From an uncultured Bradyrhizobium sp. (lineage in GTDB: Bacteria; Pseudomonadota; Alphaproteobacteria; Rhizobiales; Xanthobacteraceae): DNA of 64,000 bases. The stretch covers positions 620,001 through 684,000 of the forward strand of contig NZ_CANSMR010000002.1 of NCBI RefSeq assembly GCF_947648125.1, written 5' to 3'. Below the pieces are notes generated by a model. The model ran no database searches and was not told the origin of the DNA. It worked only from the letters and a program-made list of their open reading frames with translations. Shown piece by piece: positions 55,208-64,000 of the stretch. The first letter of the stretch is position 1. Each line of letters opens with the position of its first letter. A program made the translations under genes and the position numbers.

Positions 55208-55469
55208 CACCTTAAACCTCTGTCGCAACAAGCCGTACTACAGGCGCGAGACCATGATTGATCACGCCGGGCTAATCCACCCTCGATGCTGTGATGGCAC
55301 GCCATCGTCGGCACCACGATTTTCGCGCTGATCCCGCCATCAATGCTTGCCAAGCCCGGGACCAAGCGGGTAGAAGGTCGCACTCGCGCGGACGCCGATT
55401 TGGCAGGCGAACCCGCTGCACCGAGATGTCCAGACATCCAGCTAAGCTGTTGATATCTTGGATGGTTCT
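55208..55469. other. Intergenic region upstream of tRNA-Gln, no gene seen
   Basis: 262 bp between the GNAT gene and the tRNA. No convincing open frame. It should contain the tRNA promoter and the GNAT promoter, but no clear consensus boxes can be assigned by eye. Confidence 0.3.
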
Positions 55470-55543
55470 TGGGGAATGGTGTAACGGTAGCACAACAGAC
55501 TCTGACTCTGTTTGTCTTGGTTCGAATCCAGGTTCCCCAGCCA
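55470..55543 (+). tRNA. tRNA-Gln (anticodon CTG)
   Basis: A complete cloverleaf can be drawn. The acceptor arms are TGGGGAA and TTCCCCA, followed by G and an encoded CCA. The D arm is GGTG...GCAC-like with the TAACGGTA loop. The anticodon stem is ACAGA/TCTGT with loop CTCTGAC, so the anticodon is CTG, which reads CAG. The T arm is CTTGG-TTCGAAT-CCAGG. 74 nt in total. It is a possible integration target for islands, but none is seen attached. Confidence 0.95.
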
Positions 55544-55657
55544 ATTCGCTCTTGTGGCGCGTCCACCCCATGAATCCCGGCGAGATCATCCCGGCCGGTG
55601 CCCCTCAGGCAGCATCGGCTGCACTTAGGCCGGATGGAGGTGTGCCCACAAACGCAA

Positions 55658-55679
55658 ACCGCCGCGTTGCCACGGCGGT
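55658..55679 (-). terminator. Possible terminator downstream of PBP1A
   Basis: On the minus strand, ACCGCCG-N8-CGGCGGT forms a 7-bp GC stem followed by TTTGCGTTTGT. It lies 48 bp past the PBP1A stop. The T run is weak, so confidence is moderate. Confidence 0.4.
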
Positions 55680-55726
55680 ACCAGAGGCTGAACGACTTCA
55701 GTTCGCGGATACCTTGGCGGCGGGCG

Positions 55727-58219
55727 TCAGTACAACCCACCCGTCCCTGACCGCATGACGGCACGATCCGCGTCCGGCGGGATTGCCTGCTGGGTCCCGT
55801 CGATCACATCGGTGCCGGCGACCAGCGTCGGATCGTAGAATGGCGGCGCCTGGCCCGGCTTGAAGGCCTCGAGCACCACGCCCCGGTTCTGACCGGACGA
55901 GGCGCGCAGGCCGGTCTTGGCATCGACCAGCACCAGCCGGATGCCGACCGGCTGCTTGAACGGGGTGGCGGGCTTGTCGGCCAACGCGAGCTTGAGGAAG
56001 TCGCGCGCGATCGGCGCCGCGGTGTGGCCGGCCTGCGCGTTGCGGCCGAGCGAGCGCGGCTTGTCGTAGCCGACATAGAGACCGACCACGAGGTCGGGCG
56101 AGAAGCCGACGAACCAGAGGTCCTTGGCCTCGTTCGAGGTGCCGGTCTTGCCGGCGAGCGGCTTGCCGACGTCCTTCAGCGCGGTGCCGGTACCGGCCTG
56201 AATCACGCCCTCCATCAGCGAGGTGATCTGGTAGGCCGTCATCGCGTCGAGCACCCGCTCGCGGCGGTCGACGAGCTGCGGCTCGGGCTGGTTCTTCCAG
56301 CCCTCCGGCGCGTCGCAGCCGCGGCATTCGCGCTGGTCGTGCCTGAAGATGGTGTGGCCGTAGCGGTCCTGGATGCGGTCGATCAGGGTCGGCTTCACGC
56401 GGACGCCGCCATTGGCGATCATCGAATAGGCCGTGGCCATCCGCATCACCGTGGTCTCGCCGGCGCCGAGCGCATAGGCGAGATAGTTCGGCAATTCGTC
56501 ATAGACGCCGAAGCGCTTGGCATACTCGCCGATCACAGGCATGCCGATTTCCTGCGCCAGCCGCACGGTTACGGTGTTGAGCGACAGGCGGAGCGCGTTG
56601 CGCAGCGTAACCTGGCCCTGATACTTGCCGGTGGAGAAGTTTTCCGGCCGCCAGATGTTGCCCTGCCCCTGGTCGATTTCGATCGGGCCGTCGATCATCA
56701 CCGTCGATCCGGTGTAGCCATTGTCGAGCGCCGTCGAATAGACGATCGGCTTGAAGGTCGAACCAGGCTGCCGATAGGCCTGCGTCGCGCGATTGAACTG
56801 GCTCTGGTCGAACGAGAAGCCGCCGACCATCGCGAGCACGCGGCCGGTGTGCGGATCCATCGCCACCATCGCGCCCGACAATTCGGGAATCTGGCGCAGC
56901 CGGTACTGGCCTTCGACGGCCTTGCCGTCCTTGAACAGCGGATCGGCGTAGATCACGTCGCCAGGCTGCAGCACCTGCGCCACCGATGTCGGCGTCTTGC
57001 CCCTGTACGGGCCCGACAACGCCCGCGCCCACCGCACGCCTTCCAGCGTGACGATGCCGGTCTCGCGCTGCTTGCTGATGGCGCCGCCGAGTTCGCGGCC
57101 GGGCTGGAAGCCGATCCGCGCCGACTGGTCGTTGCTCTCCAGCACAACCGCCATCCGCCACGGCGAGATGTCCGAGAGCGACTTGATTTCGGCGAGCGGC
57201 ACGCCCCAGTCGCTGGTGAGGTCGAGCTTCTGGATCGCGCCGCGATAGCCCTGCTGCTCGTCATAGTTCACGAGCCCCGCCACCATGGCCTTGCGCGCCA
57301 TCACCTGGACCTTGGGGTCGAGCGTGGTGCGCACCGACAGGCCGCCCTCATAGAGCTTCTTCTCGCCGTAGCGCTCGAAGATGTCGCGGCGGACTTCCTC
57401 GGAGAAATATTCGCCGGCGAAGGTGTGCGCGCCATTGCTGCGGTTGGTGACGGTCAGCGGATCCTTGCGCGCCTTGTCGGCGTCGGCAGCGGTGATCCAG
57501 CCGTTCTCCTGCAGGCGGTCGATCACATAGTTGCGCCGCTCGATGGCGCGCGCACGGTTGCGCACCGGATGCAGGCTGGCCGGCATTTTCGGCAACGCCG
57601 CGAGATAGGCCGCTTCCGAGATCGTCAGTTCATTGACGGACTTGTCGAAATAGACCAGCGAGGCCGCCGCGATGCCGTAGGCACCGAGGCCGAGGTAGAT
57701 TTCGTTGAGATAGAGCTCAAGGATCTTGTCCTTGGAATAGGCCCGCTCGATTCGCATCGCCAGCAGGGCTTCCTTGATCTTGCGGGTGAACGACACCTCG
57801 TTGGTCAACAGGAAGTTCTTGGCGACCTGCTGGGTGATCGTGGAAGCACCCTGCGGACGGCGGTTGGAACCGAAGTTCTGGATGTAGGAGACGCCCGCGC
57901 GCGCCATGCCGGTATAGTCGATGCCGCCGTGCTCGTAGAAATTCTTGTCCTCGGCTGCGAGGAAGGCGTTGATCACGAGCTTCGGCACCGCCTGGATCGG
58001 CAGATAGAGCCGGCGCTCCTTGGCGAATTCGCCCAGCAGCGATCCGTCAGCTGCGTGCACGCGGGTCATCACCGGCGGCTCGTAGTTCTGGAGCTGCGAA
58101 TAGTCGGGCAGGTCCTTGGAAAAATGCCAGAACAGCCCTGCGACCGCGGCGAGACCAGCCAGGAACAGGATGGTTCCTGCGGTGAACAGGAACCCGAAGA
58201 ACCGCAACAGAAATTTCAT
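55727..58219 (-). CDS. mrcA: Penicillin-binding protein 1A (bifunctional transglycosylase/transpeptidase)
   Basis: 830 residues. An N-terminal membrane anchor (FFGFLFTAGTILFLAGLAAV) precedes the glycosyltransferase domain, in which the catalytic Glu90 is in AAEDKNFYEHGGID and GASTITQQVAKN follows. An OB-like insert (~300-440) is typical of PBP1A. The transpeptidase has Ser487-Thr-Phe-Lys490 in GSTFKP, and KTGTSNEAKD near residue 685. It polymerises and cross-links peptidoglycan in the periplasm. ATG at 58219. Gene stands alone, next to tRNA-Gln. Confidence 0.95.
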   Translation of the reverse strand: MKFLLRFFGFLFTAGTILFLAGLAAVAGLFWHFSKDLPDYSQLQNYEPPVMTRVHAADGSLLGEFAKERRLYLPIQAVPKLVINAFLAAEDKNFYEHGGIDYTGMARAGVSYIQNFGSNRRPQGASTITQQVAKNFLLTNEVSFTRKIKEALLAMRIERAYSKDKILELYLNEIYLGLGAYGIAAASLVYFDKSVNELTISEAAYLAALPKMPASLHPVRNRARAIERRNYVIDRLQENGWITAADADKARKDPLTVTNRSNGAHTFAGEYFSEEVRRDIFERYGEKKLYEGGLSVRTTLDPKVQVMARKAMVAGLVNYDEQQGYRGAIQKLDLTSDWGVPLAEIKSLSDISPWRMAVVLESNDQSARIGFQPGRELGGAISKQRETGIVTLEGVRWARALSGPYRGKTPTSVAQVLQPGDVIYADPLFKDGKAVEGQYRLRQIPELSGAMVAMDPHTGRVLAMVGGFSFDQSQFNRATQAYRQPGSTFKPIVYSTALDNGYTGSTVMIDGPIEIDQGQGNIWRPENFSTGKYQGQVTLRNALRLSLNTVTVRLAQEIGMPVIGEYAKRFGVYDELPNYLAYALGAGETTVMRMATAYSMIANGGVRVKPTLIDRIQDRYGHTIFRHDQRECRGCDAPEGWKNQPEPQLVDRRERVLDAMTAYQITSLMEGVIQAGTGTALKDVGKPLAGKTGTSNEAKDLWFVGFSPDLVVGLYVGYDKPRSLGRNAQAGHTAAPIARDFLKLALADKPATPFKQPVGIRLVLVDAKTGLRASSGQNRGVVLEAFKPGQAPPFYDPTLVAGTDVIDGTQQAIPPDADRAVMRSGTGGLY

Positions 58220-58679
58220 CGACCAGATTTTCCGTGGCGAATACGTCGCTCGTTCTGAGTGCGCTGCGTGCCACTTAGGCCGCCCGGTATATCGGTCGCA
58301 CCATGGACCTGCAATTCAACACAGGAGAATTAAAGCGCGCCAGGCGTCAAACTTATGCCATAGAGCCCGGCTCGCGCGCGCGGCCAAATCAGCCCTCCCC
58401 GACTTTGGGACGCTCTGGAAGATTGCATCGACCTCCAGCCCTCCGCTGGCCGGCGCGCCCGGCAGAGGGCACGCCGGCCTCCAATCGCCGCGCTTGCGCG
58501 GCGAGCCGGTTGCGAAACAAAAGCGCAGGCCGGACCGAGCGCTTTCACTACCCGGCTGCCGTTCCAAGCGCCGTGCCGTCAGAAACCGGTGGACAGTGCC
58601 GCCGGGCCGACGGGATTAATGGTCTATCATAACTACCGCAAGTTGTTGTCATACTCGCGACTCGCGAGGGCTGGTTTGC
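58220..58679. other. 460-bp intergenic region between PBP1A and a coiled-coil gene
   Basis: No supported gene. Frames here are short and of mixed composition. It includes a CGCCGCGC-TT-GCGCGGCG hairpin near 58486-58503, and AT-richer sequence at 58610-58650 that may hold the promoter of the rightward gene. Promoter elements for PBP1A must lie near 58220-58300 but cannot be assigned. Confidence 0.4.
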
Positions 58680-59108
58680 ATGGCACTGCGCGGATTCAGA
58701 CGGCCTTTTGCGGCCGACCCGAATGTCCTCGGATTTCCGAGACCTCCCACATCGGCGATGGGCACCGAAGCCTTGGACCTCGTCTATCAGGCGGCGGACC
58801 TGTTCCGCAGCATGGAGGACCGAGCCCGCGCTGGCGAGGCGCGCGCCGAGGCCGCCGAACAGGCGCAGCTCGAAATCATCGCCGCCACCGAGCGCAAGCT
58901 GAGGGACGCGTCCCGGGCACTCGAAGAAGCCCGACGGCGCATCGAGTCCCAGCAGGAGCAGCTCGATGCCGCCGAATTCCGGGCCCAGGCCGCCGAAGCC
59001 GAGGCGCGTGAAGCCAGGCAATCGCTGGCCCTGGTCGAGGATGCGATCCGCCGGCGCCTGCTGCTGACGAGCGGGCACGACGACGGCAGGTCGACGGCCG
59101 TCGCCTGA
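58680..59108 (+). CDS. Coiled-coil hypothetical protein
   Basis: 142 residues from the ATG at 58680. Residues ~35-130 form a long Ala/Glu/Arg-rich helix (RARAGEARAEAAEQAQLE, LEEARRRIESQQEQLDAAEFRAQAAEAEAREARQSL) with heptad repeats, so a dimeric coiled coil is likely. No signal or membrane segment. It is not recognised as a named family, but similar proteins are common in Bradyrhizobium. It is convergent with gamma-glutamyltransferase. Confidence 0.65.
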   Translation: MALRGFRRPFAADPNVLGFPRPPTSAMGTEALDLVYQAADLFRSMEDRARAGEARAEAAEQAQLEIIAATERKLRDASRALEEARRRIESQQEQLDAAEFRAQAAEAEAREARQSLALVEDAIRRRLLLTSGHDDGRSTAVA

Positions 59109-59173
59109 CGCGAGATCGATCGCGCAGGCGCTAGGCCCGCGCACGGCGCTACCACGCCATCGCACAACGCCGA

Positions 59174-60910
59174 TCAATAGCCGCCAGCGAGCCCCGAATT
59201 GCGGCGCGGATCGTTCGCCCCATAGAAGCGGTTGTTGCCGACCGGCTTGCCGTCCAACGACGGCGCCCCGATGATGATGACCGCGAGGTGATTGGCCGGC
59301 TGCGGCGGCCCGAACTTTTGGCCCATGCCCTCCAAAATCTTCCGCGTGTCCGGCGATAGCGTGAAGTCCTCGAGGTTAGTCGCCTCTGGAAGCCATTGCT
59401 GGTGGAAGCGCGGCATGTCCACGGCCTCCTGTGCGTCCATGCCGTAATCGATGGCGTTGATCATCGTCAGCAGCACGGCCGTGATGATGCGGCTGCCGCC
59501 CGGTGTCCCCACCACCATGACCGGCTTGCCGTCCCTGGTCACGATGGTCGGGCTCATCGAGGACAGGGGACGCTTGCCGGGGACGATGGAATTGGCCTCC
59601 CCCTGCACCAGGCCGTAGAGGTTCGGCACGCCGACCTTGGCGGTGAAGTCGTCCATCTCGTCGTTCAGCAGCACGCCGGTCTTGGCCGCTGTCACCTTGG
59701 CGCCGAACCAGTCGTTGAGCGTGTAGGTGACCGACACCGCGTTGCCGTCCTTGTCGGCGATCGAATAGTGCGTGGTGTTACTGCCCTCGTGCGGCGGAAC
59801 GCCCGGCTTGATGTCCTTGGACACGCCGGCCTTGGCCGGGTCGATCACGGCGCGGATTTTCGCGGCGTAATTCTTGTCGAGCAACCGCTCGAGCGGATTC
59901 TTCACGAAGTCGGGGTCGCCGAGATAGCTGTTGCGATCGACATAGGCGTGGCGCATCGCCTCGATCTGGTAGTGCACCGCCTGCGCGGAATGGTAGCCGA
60001 GCTCCTTCAGCGGATAACCCTCGAGGATGTTGAGGATCTCGCAGACCAACACGCCACCCGAGCTTGGCGGCGGCGCCGAAACCACGTGGTAGCCGCGATA
60101 GTCGCATTCGACCGGTGCGAGCTCGCGAACCCGGTAGTTGTCGAGATCCTCCTGCGTGAGCAGGCCCCTGCCGGCCTGGCTCGAGGCGACGATCGCCGCC
60201 CCCACCCAGCCCTTGTAGAAGCCGTCGGTGCCGCGCTTGCTGATCTCGCGCAGTGTTTCGGCGAGCTCGTGCTGGGTCAGCCGCTCGCCGACCTGGAACG
60301 GCTTGCCGTTGTTGAGGAAGATCGCGCCCGAGGCCGGATCGTCCTGAAAATCCTTGGTCGAGGTCTCCAGCATGCTGACGTCGCCCTGGTCCAGCACGAA
60401 GCCGTCCTCGGCGAGTTGCAGCGCCGGCGCGATGACGTCGGCGCGTTTCATCGTGCCGTATTTCTCGCGCGCATATTCCATGCCGGCCACCGAGCCCGGC
60501 ACGCCGACGGCGAGATGCCCCTTGGTCGACAGGCCGGCGATGACGTTGCCGTCCTTGTCGAGATACATGTTGGCGGTGGCGCCCTTCGGCGCGGTCTCGC
60601 GGAAATCCAGGAAGGTCTTGCGGCCGTCGGCAAGCTGAATGGTCATGAACCCACCGCCACCGAGATTGCCGGCGGCGGGATAGGCGACCGCGAGCGCGTA
60701 ACCGACCGCAACCGCCGCGTCGATCGCGTTGCCGCCCCGCTTCAACACCTCGATGCCGACCTGCGTCGCAAGATGCTGCGCGGATACCACCATGCCGTTC
60801 TCGGCGGCGACCGGCGCAACCGACGCGGCGTGGCCAGGAGCTGACGCCGCGACGCCGATCGCGACAATAGCCGCGACCATCCATCGCGCGCCCGTTCGTG
60901 GATTTCGCAT
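59174..60910 (-). CDS. ggt: Gamma-glutamyltransferase (glutathione hydrolase)
   Basis: 578 residues from the ATG at 60910 (MRNPRTG). A signal peptide (MVAAIVAIGVAASAPGHAAS) directs it to the periplasm. The large-subunit part has EVLKRGGNAIDAAVAVG and NLGGGGFMT. Self-cleavage should occur before Thr379 in EGSNTTHYSIADKDGNAV, making Thr379 the nucleophile of the small subunit. The later GTPGGSRI motif is also present. It hydrolyses or transfers the gamma-glutamyl group of glutathione and related compounds. All key residues present. Neighbours do not suggest a special role. Confidence 0.95.
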   Translation of the reverse strand: MRNPRTGARWMVAAIVAIGVAASAPGHAASVAPVAAENGMVVSAQHLATQVGIEVLKRGGNAIDAAVAVGYALAVAYPAAGNLGGGGFMTIQLADGRKTFLDFRETAPKGATANMYLDKDGNVIAGLSTKGHLAVGVPGSVAGMEYAREKYGTMKRADVIAPALQLAEDGFVLDQGDVSMLETSTKDFQDDPASGAIFLNNGKPFQVGERLTQHELAETLREISKRGTDGFYKGWVGAAIVASSQAGRGLLTQEDLDNYRVRELAPVECDYRGYHVVSAPPPSSGGVLVCEILNILEGYPLKELGYHSAQAVHYQIEAMRHAYVDRNSYLGDPDFVKNPLERLLDKNYAAKIRAVIDPAKAGVSKDIKPGVPPHEGSNTTHYSIADKDGNAVSVTYTLNDWFGAKVTAAKTGVLLNDEMDDFTAKVGVPNLYGLVQGEANSIVPGKRPLSSMSPTIVTRDGKPVMVVGTPGGSRIITAVLLTMINAIDYGMDAQEAVDMPRFHQQWLPEATNLEDFTLSPDTRKILEGMGQKFGPPQPANHLAVIIIGAPSLDGKPVGNNRFYGANDPRRNSGLAGGY

Positions 60911-61117
60911 TGGAGTTCCCCCCGATTTACGCCGTCTGGGTGCGGCGTATGTTGCTTCTATCGGAGCGAGCAAGTGTAGCAGGCCGCGTGCCCGCGCACT
61001 ATAGGGTCGGCACGGTTGCCGCGCGCGGCATCACCCCCGCCCTGCTTCCCGTCAGCCCGACGCGCGCGCGACGGCGCGGCCGGCGTGCGCGGTCCCGAAT
61101 GCGCTAGGCGATGCCAC

Positions 61118-61246
61118 GACGATGACGGCATCCTGATCCGCGCCGCCGCCGATACATTGATGATCTCACCGCCCCTGATCATCACCGAAGACCAGATCGA
61201 GGCGATCTTCGCAGCGATCCGCCGCGCGTTGCTCGCGATCGAGTGA
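61118..61246 (+). pseudogene. 3' fragment of a class III aminotransferase gene
   Basis: The frame DDGILIRAAADTLMISPPL followed by IITEDQIEAIFAAIRRAL matches the C-terminal end of class III (omega-amino acid) aminotransferases, in which a GxLxRxxGDTxxxSPPLxxxxxxID pattern is standard. Nothing upstream of 61118 in this frame resembles the rest of such an enzyme (normally over 400 residues), so only the last ~42 codons remain. It marks an old deletion or rearrangement between the ggt and permease genes. Confidence 0.75.
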
Positions 61247-61288
61247 CGGCCGCGGACGTCTGACCTTCAATGTCACAACAAATTCGGT

Positions 61289-61410
61289 GTCGTCCCTGCG
61301 AAAGCAGGAACCCATAACCACAAACGTTGATTGGTTTGCTGCGCTGGAATGACGAATCCCATCGACAACGCCCGCCGCGGAGTATGGGTCCCTGCTTTCG
61401 CAGGGACGAC
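61289..61410. repeat. Dispersed 'gtcgtccctgc' palindromic repeat
   Basis: Left end 'gtcgtccctgcgaaagcagg' and right end 'ccctgctttcgcagggacga' are reverse complements, and each is also a hairpin. Same family as the copies at 5978-6183. Located just downstream of the aminotransferase fragment. Confidence 0.75.
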
Positions 61411-61472
61411 GGTCTCTTGGCGGAGACGGGCTCGCAACATAGCGAACAAGAAGCATCCTCGCCGCGCTTGAT

Positions 61473-62972
61473 CTACACCGCATCCCTCGCCCGCAGCCGG
61501 CTGTGGCGTCGGCCATAGGCGACATAGATCACGAGCCCGATCACGAGCCACACCGCGAGCCTGATCCAGGTGTCGAGCGGCAGGCCGAACATCAGGAACA
61601 GCGAGGTTCCTGCGGCAGCCGGCGCCACCAGCCAGATCGCCGGCGCCCTGAACGGGCGCGGCAGATCCGGATCGCGCAGACGCAGCACCAGCGTTCCGAT
61701 CGAGACCACCGTGAATGCGAACAGCGTGCCGATCGAGACGAGTTCTCCGACCAGCCCGATCGGCAGCAGCCCGCCGAGAATTGCAGCGACGCTGCCGGCG
61801 AAGATGGTCGAGACATAGGGCGTCTGGAACCGCGGATGGATCTTGGCGGCGATACCCGGCAGCAGCCCGTCATGCGCCATGGCGCGGAAGATCCGCGGCT
61901 GCGCGAGCAGCATGATGAGGATCACCGACGTCAGCCCGAACAGGATGCCAAGCTTGATGAAGGGGCCGAGCCAGCCGATGCCGACGGCATCGATGCCGAC
62001 GGCGATCGGATCAGGCACGCTGAGCTTGTCGTACGGCACGATGCCGGTCAGCACGAAGCCGACCGCAACATAGAGCGCGGCGCAGATCACCAGCGAGCCG
62101 AGAATGCCAATCGGCATGTCGCGCTCCGGCGTCTTCGCCTCCTGCGCCGCGGTCGAGATCGCGTCGAAGCCGATATAGGCAAAGAACACCACGGCCGCGC
62201 CGCGGACCACGCCGGACCAGCCGAATATGCCGGGACCGGCATTCGGCGGGATCAGCGCGCCCTCCGGATTGCTCGCCGTCACCCAGTTCGCCAGCGATAC
62301 CGACGAAGCCGCGGTGGCGAGAAACAATGCGATGACGACGAGCTTCACCACGACGACGAAGCCGGTGAAGCGCGCAGACTCGCGAATGCCGACCACGAGC
62401 AGCGCGGTGACGAAAGCGATGATCGCCATCGCCGGAATGTTGATCACCGCGCCGGTCGACGACCACGCACCGATGTTGGCGTCGTAGGCGAGCGGCGCCG
62501 AGGTGAATTGCTGCGGCAGGTTGACGCCGAAATCGCGCATCAGGCTGACGAAATACCCGGACCATCCGACCGAGACCGCGATCGCGCCGACCGCGTATTC
62601 GAGGATCAGGTCCCAGCCGATGATCCAGGCGATCAGTTCGCCAAGCGTGGCATAGGCGTACGTGTAGGCGCTGCCGCAGATCGGCACGGTCGACGCCATC
62701 TCGGCGTAGCACAGGCCGGCGAAGGCGCAGGCGACGGCGCCAAGCATGAAGGAGAGCGTGACGGCGGGTCCGGCATTGGCGGCGGCTGCATGGCCCGTCA
62801 GCACGAAGATGCCGGCGCCGATGATGCCGCCGATGCCGAGCGTGACGAGTTGCAACGCCGAAAGCGAGCGCTTGAAGATCGGCGTCTCCGCGTCGCCGTC
62901 GGCGCGCGCCGCTTCCCGCAACAGCTCCGCGGTCGACTTTCGGTCCCAGAAACCGGCCAAGGTGTCTGTCAC
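61473..62972 (-). CDS. Amino acid permease (APC superfamily, cationic amino acid transporter-like)
   Basis: 499 residues from the GTG at 62972, which has GGAGGG 8 bases upstream; a GTG at 63014 would add 14 residues. Twelve or more hydrophobic segments. The first helix motif is [31 protein letters not shown], and the sixth has [25 protein letters not shown], both typical of the CAT/YfnA branch. It imports amino acids through proton or sodium coupling. Located close to ggt, which would release amino acids in the periplasm, but the two are separate transcription units. Confidence 0.92.
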   Translation of the reverse strand: MTDTLAGFWDRKSTAELLREAARADGDAETPIFKRSLSALQLVTLGIGGIIGAGIFVLTGHAAAANAGPAVTLSFMLGAVACAFAGLCYAEMASTVPICGSAYTYAYATLGELIAWIIGWDLILEYAVGAIAVSVGWSGYFVSLMRDFGVNLPQQFTSAPLAYDANIGAWSSTGAVINIPAMAIIAFVTALLVVGIRESARFTGFVVVVKLVVIALFLATAASSVSLANWVTASNPEGALIPPNAGPGIFGWSGVVRGAAVVFFAYIGFDAISTAAQEAKTPERDMPIGILGSLVICAALYVAVGFVLTGIVPYDKLSVPDPIAVGIDAVGIGWLGPFIKLGILFGLTSVILIMLLAQPRIFRAMAHDGLLPGIAAKIHPRFQTPYVSTIFAGSVAAILGGLLPIGLVGELVSIGTLFAFTVVSIGTLVLRLRDPDLPRPFRAPAIWLVAPAAAGTSLFLMFGLPLDTWIRLAVWLVIGLVIYVAYGRRHSRLRARDAV

Positions 62973-63120
62973 GCCAGCTGCCCTCCGCCGCTCGGGCCCG
63001 GCGGGACCCGACACGATCAGCGGACTATAACGCGCCGGGCGTCCAGGCGTTCGGGCACCGGGCGACAGCCCGCGCGCTTATCCACCGCCAAGAACGACGG
63101 CCAAGCGCGGATACGGGGCC

Positions 63121-63426
63121 CTATTGGCAGGGATGGCGGCGGCCGTCGCGGCCAAGGAAGGTGCCGGACGCAGGATCGAACGAACGATAGCGCGCGCAAG
63201 AGGACGATGGCGCCGCCGGCATGGCGCCAAAGGCATTCGCCGGGTTGCCGCCGCGTTGCGCCGCCTGCTGGGCCTCACCCCATGGCGTCAGGGCGCCGCC
63301 GTTGATCGCGCTCCGCCCCGGATTCTGCGCGTCGAAAAGTGCCGGCTCCGACATCTGGGCCGCGACTGGCGTGAACGTCATTCCCACGAGCAGCACAGCG
63401 GCTGCGACGGCCTTGAGTCCGGCCAT
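63121..63426 (-). CDS. BA14K family protein
   Basis: 101 residues from the ATG at 63426. A signal peptide (GLKAVAAAVLLVGMTFTPVAAQ) is followed by a short variable region and the BA14K motif at the end, CARYRSFDPASGTFLGRDGRRHPC, with two Cys framing the repeat. Brucella BA14K is an immunoreactive lectin-like protein needed for smooth LPS; many Rhizobiales have short relatives with unknown function. Stand-alone gene. Confidence 0.8.
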   Translation of the reverse strand: MAGLKAVAAAVLLVGMTFTPVAAQMSEPALFDAQNPGRSAINGGALTPWGEAQQAAQRGGNPANAFGAMPAAPSSSCARYRSFDPASGTFLGRDGRRHPCQ

Positions 63427-63629
63427 AGGACCTCTCCGATGCATCAATTGAAATTCGCCCAAGAATTCGCCGAAGAAACTGCGCACGGGCGGCAGCGCCG
63501 TCCCTGTGCGTGGATCCGATGTGGTGACGGCCGAACTCCCGATGCAGGGGCCATCAGGTCACAATGCCGCGAGGCAGCCGCAGTCGCCGCACGACGACCG
63601 CGACGCGCGACGGCCGCCCCGCCCGCGCT

Positions 63630-64000
63630 TCACCGATTATGCACGTCGGGCCGCGGGTCGGAGACGAACCCGTCGCGGTTCGGCATCTTGACGGCGGCGA
63701 GCGACTTCGCGTCGAGCACCGCGTTGGCGGGGACGACGCCGTTGAGGCTGAGGATGTAGGCGGACACCGCGTAGACGTCCTCATTGCTCAGCGACTGCGG
63801 CGCGTTCTGCGGCATCGCGCGGCGGATGTAGTCGAACAAGGTCGGAGCATAGGGCCAATAGCTGCCGACGGTACGGATCGGCTTAGGGCTCGCCAGCGTG
63901 CCCTGCCCGCCGACCAAGCGGTCGCCGACGCCGCCCTGCCCGCTGTCGCCATGGCACGCCACGCATTGCTCGCTGAACACGATGCGGCCGCGTTCGACGT
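63630..64000 (-). CDS. c-type cytochrome, 5' end beyond window
   Basis: At least 123 residues, with the frame open to base 64000, so the N-terminus and any signal peptide are missing. The haem motif is SEQCVACHGDSGQGG (CxxCH), and the Met ligand is probably in RRAMPQNAPQSLS or KMPNRDGF. The spacing and the GSYWPYAPTLFDYIRRAMP stretch resemble cytochrome subunits of sulfite dehydrogenases (SorB or SoxD type) and related oxidoreductases. It carries electrons in the periplasm. The partner enzyme would lie outside this window. Confidence 0.8.
   Translation of the reverse strand, partial: VERGRIVFSEQCVACHGDSGQGGVGDRLVGGQGTLASPKPIRTVGSYWPYAPTLFDYIRRAMPQNAPQSLSNEDVYAVSAYILSLNGVVPANAVLDAKSLAAVKMPNRDGFVSDPRPDVHNR

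Noticed and set aside
55470-55543. tRNA-Gln as attachment site of the 5' island
   Set aside because: The integrase is 50 kb away and no island genes or repeated tRNA end lie next to this tRNA in the window.

Overview
The window is high-GC alphaproteobacterial chromosome, most likely Bradyrhizobium or a close relative in the Nitrobacteraceae. This rests on the codon and GC style, a 200-bp structured intergenic repeat that I recognise from Bradyrhizobium, many copies of paired 'gggcttgacccgg' palindromes, and the gene families present (IalB, BA14K, glutaminase-STAS-cNMP). No plasmid or phage replication genes, rRNA or CRISPR array were seen. One tRNA (Gln, CTG) is present.

Layout. 1-5.5 kb: right end of an integrated element, with a P27-type terminase small subunit but no large subunit, small hypotheticals, a PIN-domain protein divergent from a membrane protein, a small HTH protein, and a tyrosine integrase followed by a clear terminator. 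5.5-6.25 kb: an island of three repeat families. 6.3-16.2 kb: thiolase, MFS transporter, acetoacetate decarboxylase divergent from a patatin, an acyl-CoA carboxylase carboxyltransferase overlapping an IclR regulator that diverges from a stand-alone biotin carrier protein, and a glutaminase fused to STAS and cyclic-nucleotide domains. 16.4-24.7 kb: a leftward acyl-CoA degradation block (SCP-x-type thiolase, AMP-dependent CoA ligase, class III CoA-transferase, acyl-CoA dehydrogenase, a DUF35 protein paired with a Cys-less thiolase homologue that carries an in-frame stop, and a CMD protein). 24.9-36.9 kb: a sugar-acid catabolic locus around a LacI regulator. An ABC importer, a DenD-like dehydrogenase, KDG kinase and KDPG aldolase run leftward; a xylonate-dehydratase-type enzyme and two SDRs run rightward. 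Together they would import a sugar or sugar acid, oxidise and dehydrate it to a 2-keto-3-deoxy acid, and split that to central metabolites.

36.9-38.2 kb: an orphan membrane protein lying between the intact 3' end of an SDR gene and a diverged 60-bp copy of that end. 38.2-42.9 kb: LysR/EamA pair, site-2 protease, orphan amino-acid-type binding protein. 43.0-48.8 kb: a complete TonB-dependent iron uptake operon (receptor, PKHD hydroxylase, ExbB, ExbD, TonB), preceded by a 23-bp-periodic repeat resembling iron control elements. 48.8-54.2 kb: MarR regulator divergent from an RND efflux pair. 54.2-64 kb: IalB, GNAT, tRNA-Gln, PBP1A, a coiled-coil protein, gamma-glutamyltransferase, the tail of a lost class III aminotransferase, an amino acid permease, a BA14K protein and a cytochrome c cut by the window edge.

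No wholly new system is certain. The items most worth following are the nonsense-interrupted Ltp2/DUF35-like pair, the SDR-tail duplication around an orphan gene, the three-unit 23-bp repeat upstream of the iron operon, and the candidate LacI operators flanking the regulator of the sugar-acid locus. All functions below are inferred by reading sequence; no database search was run.
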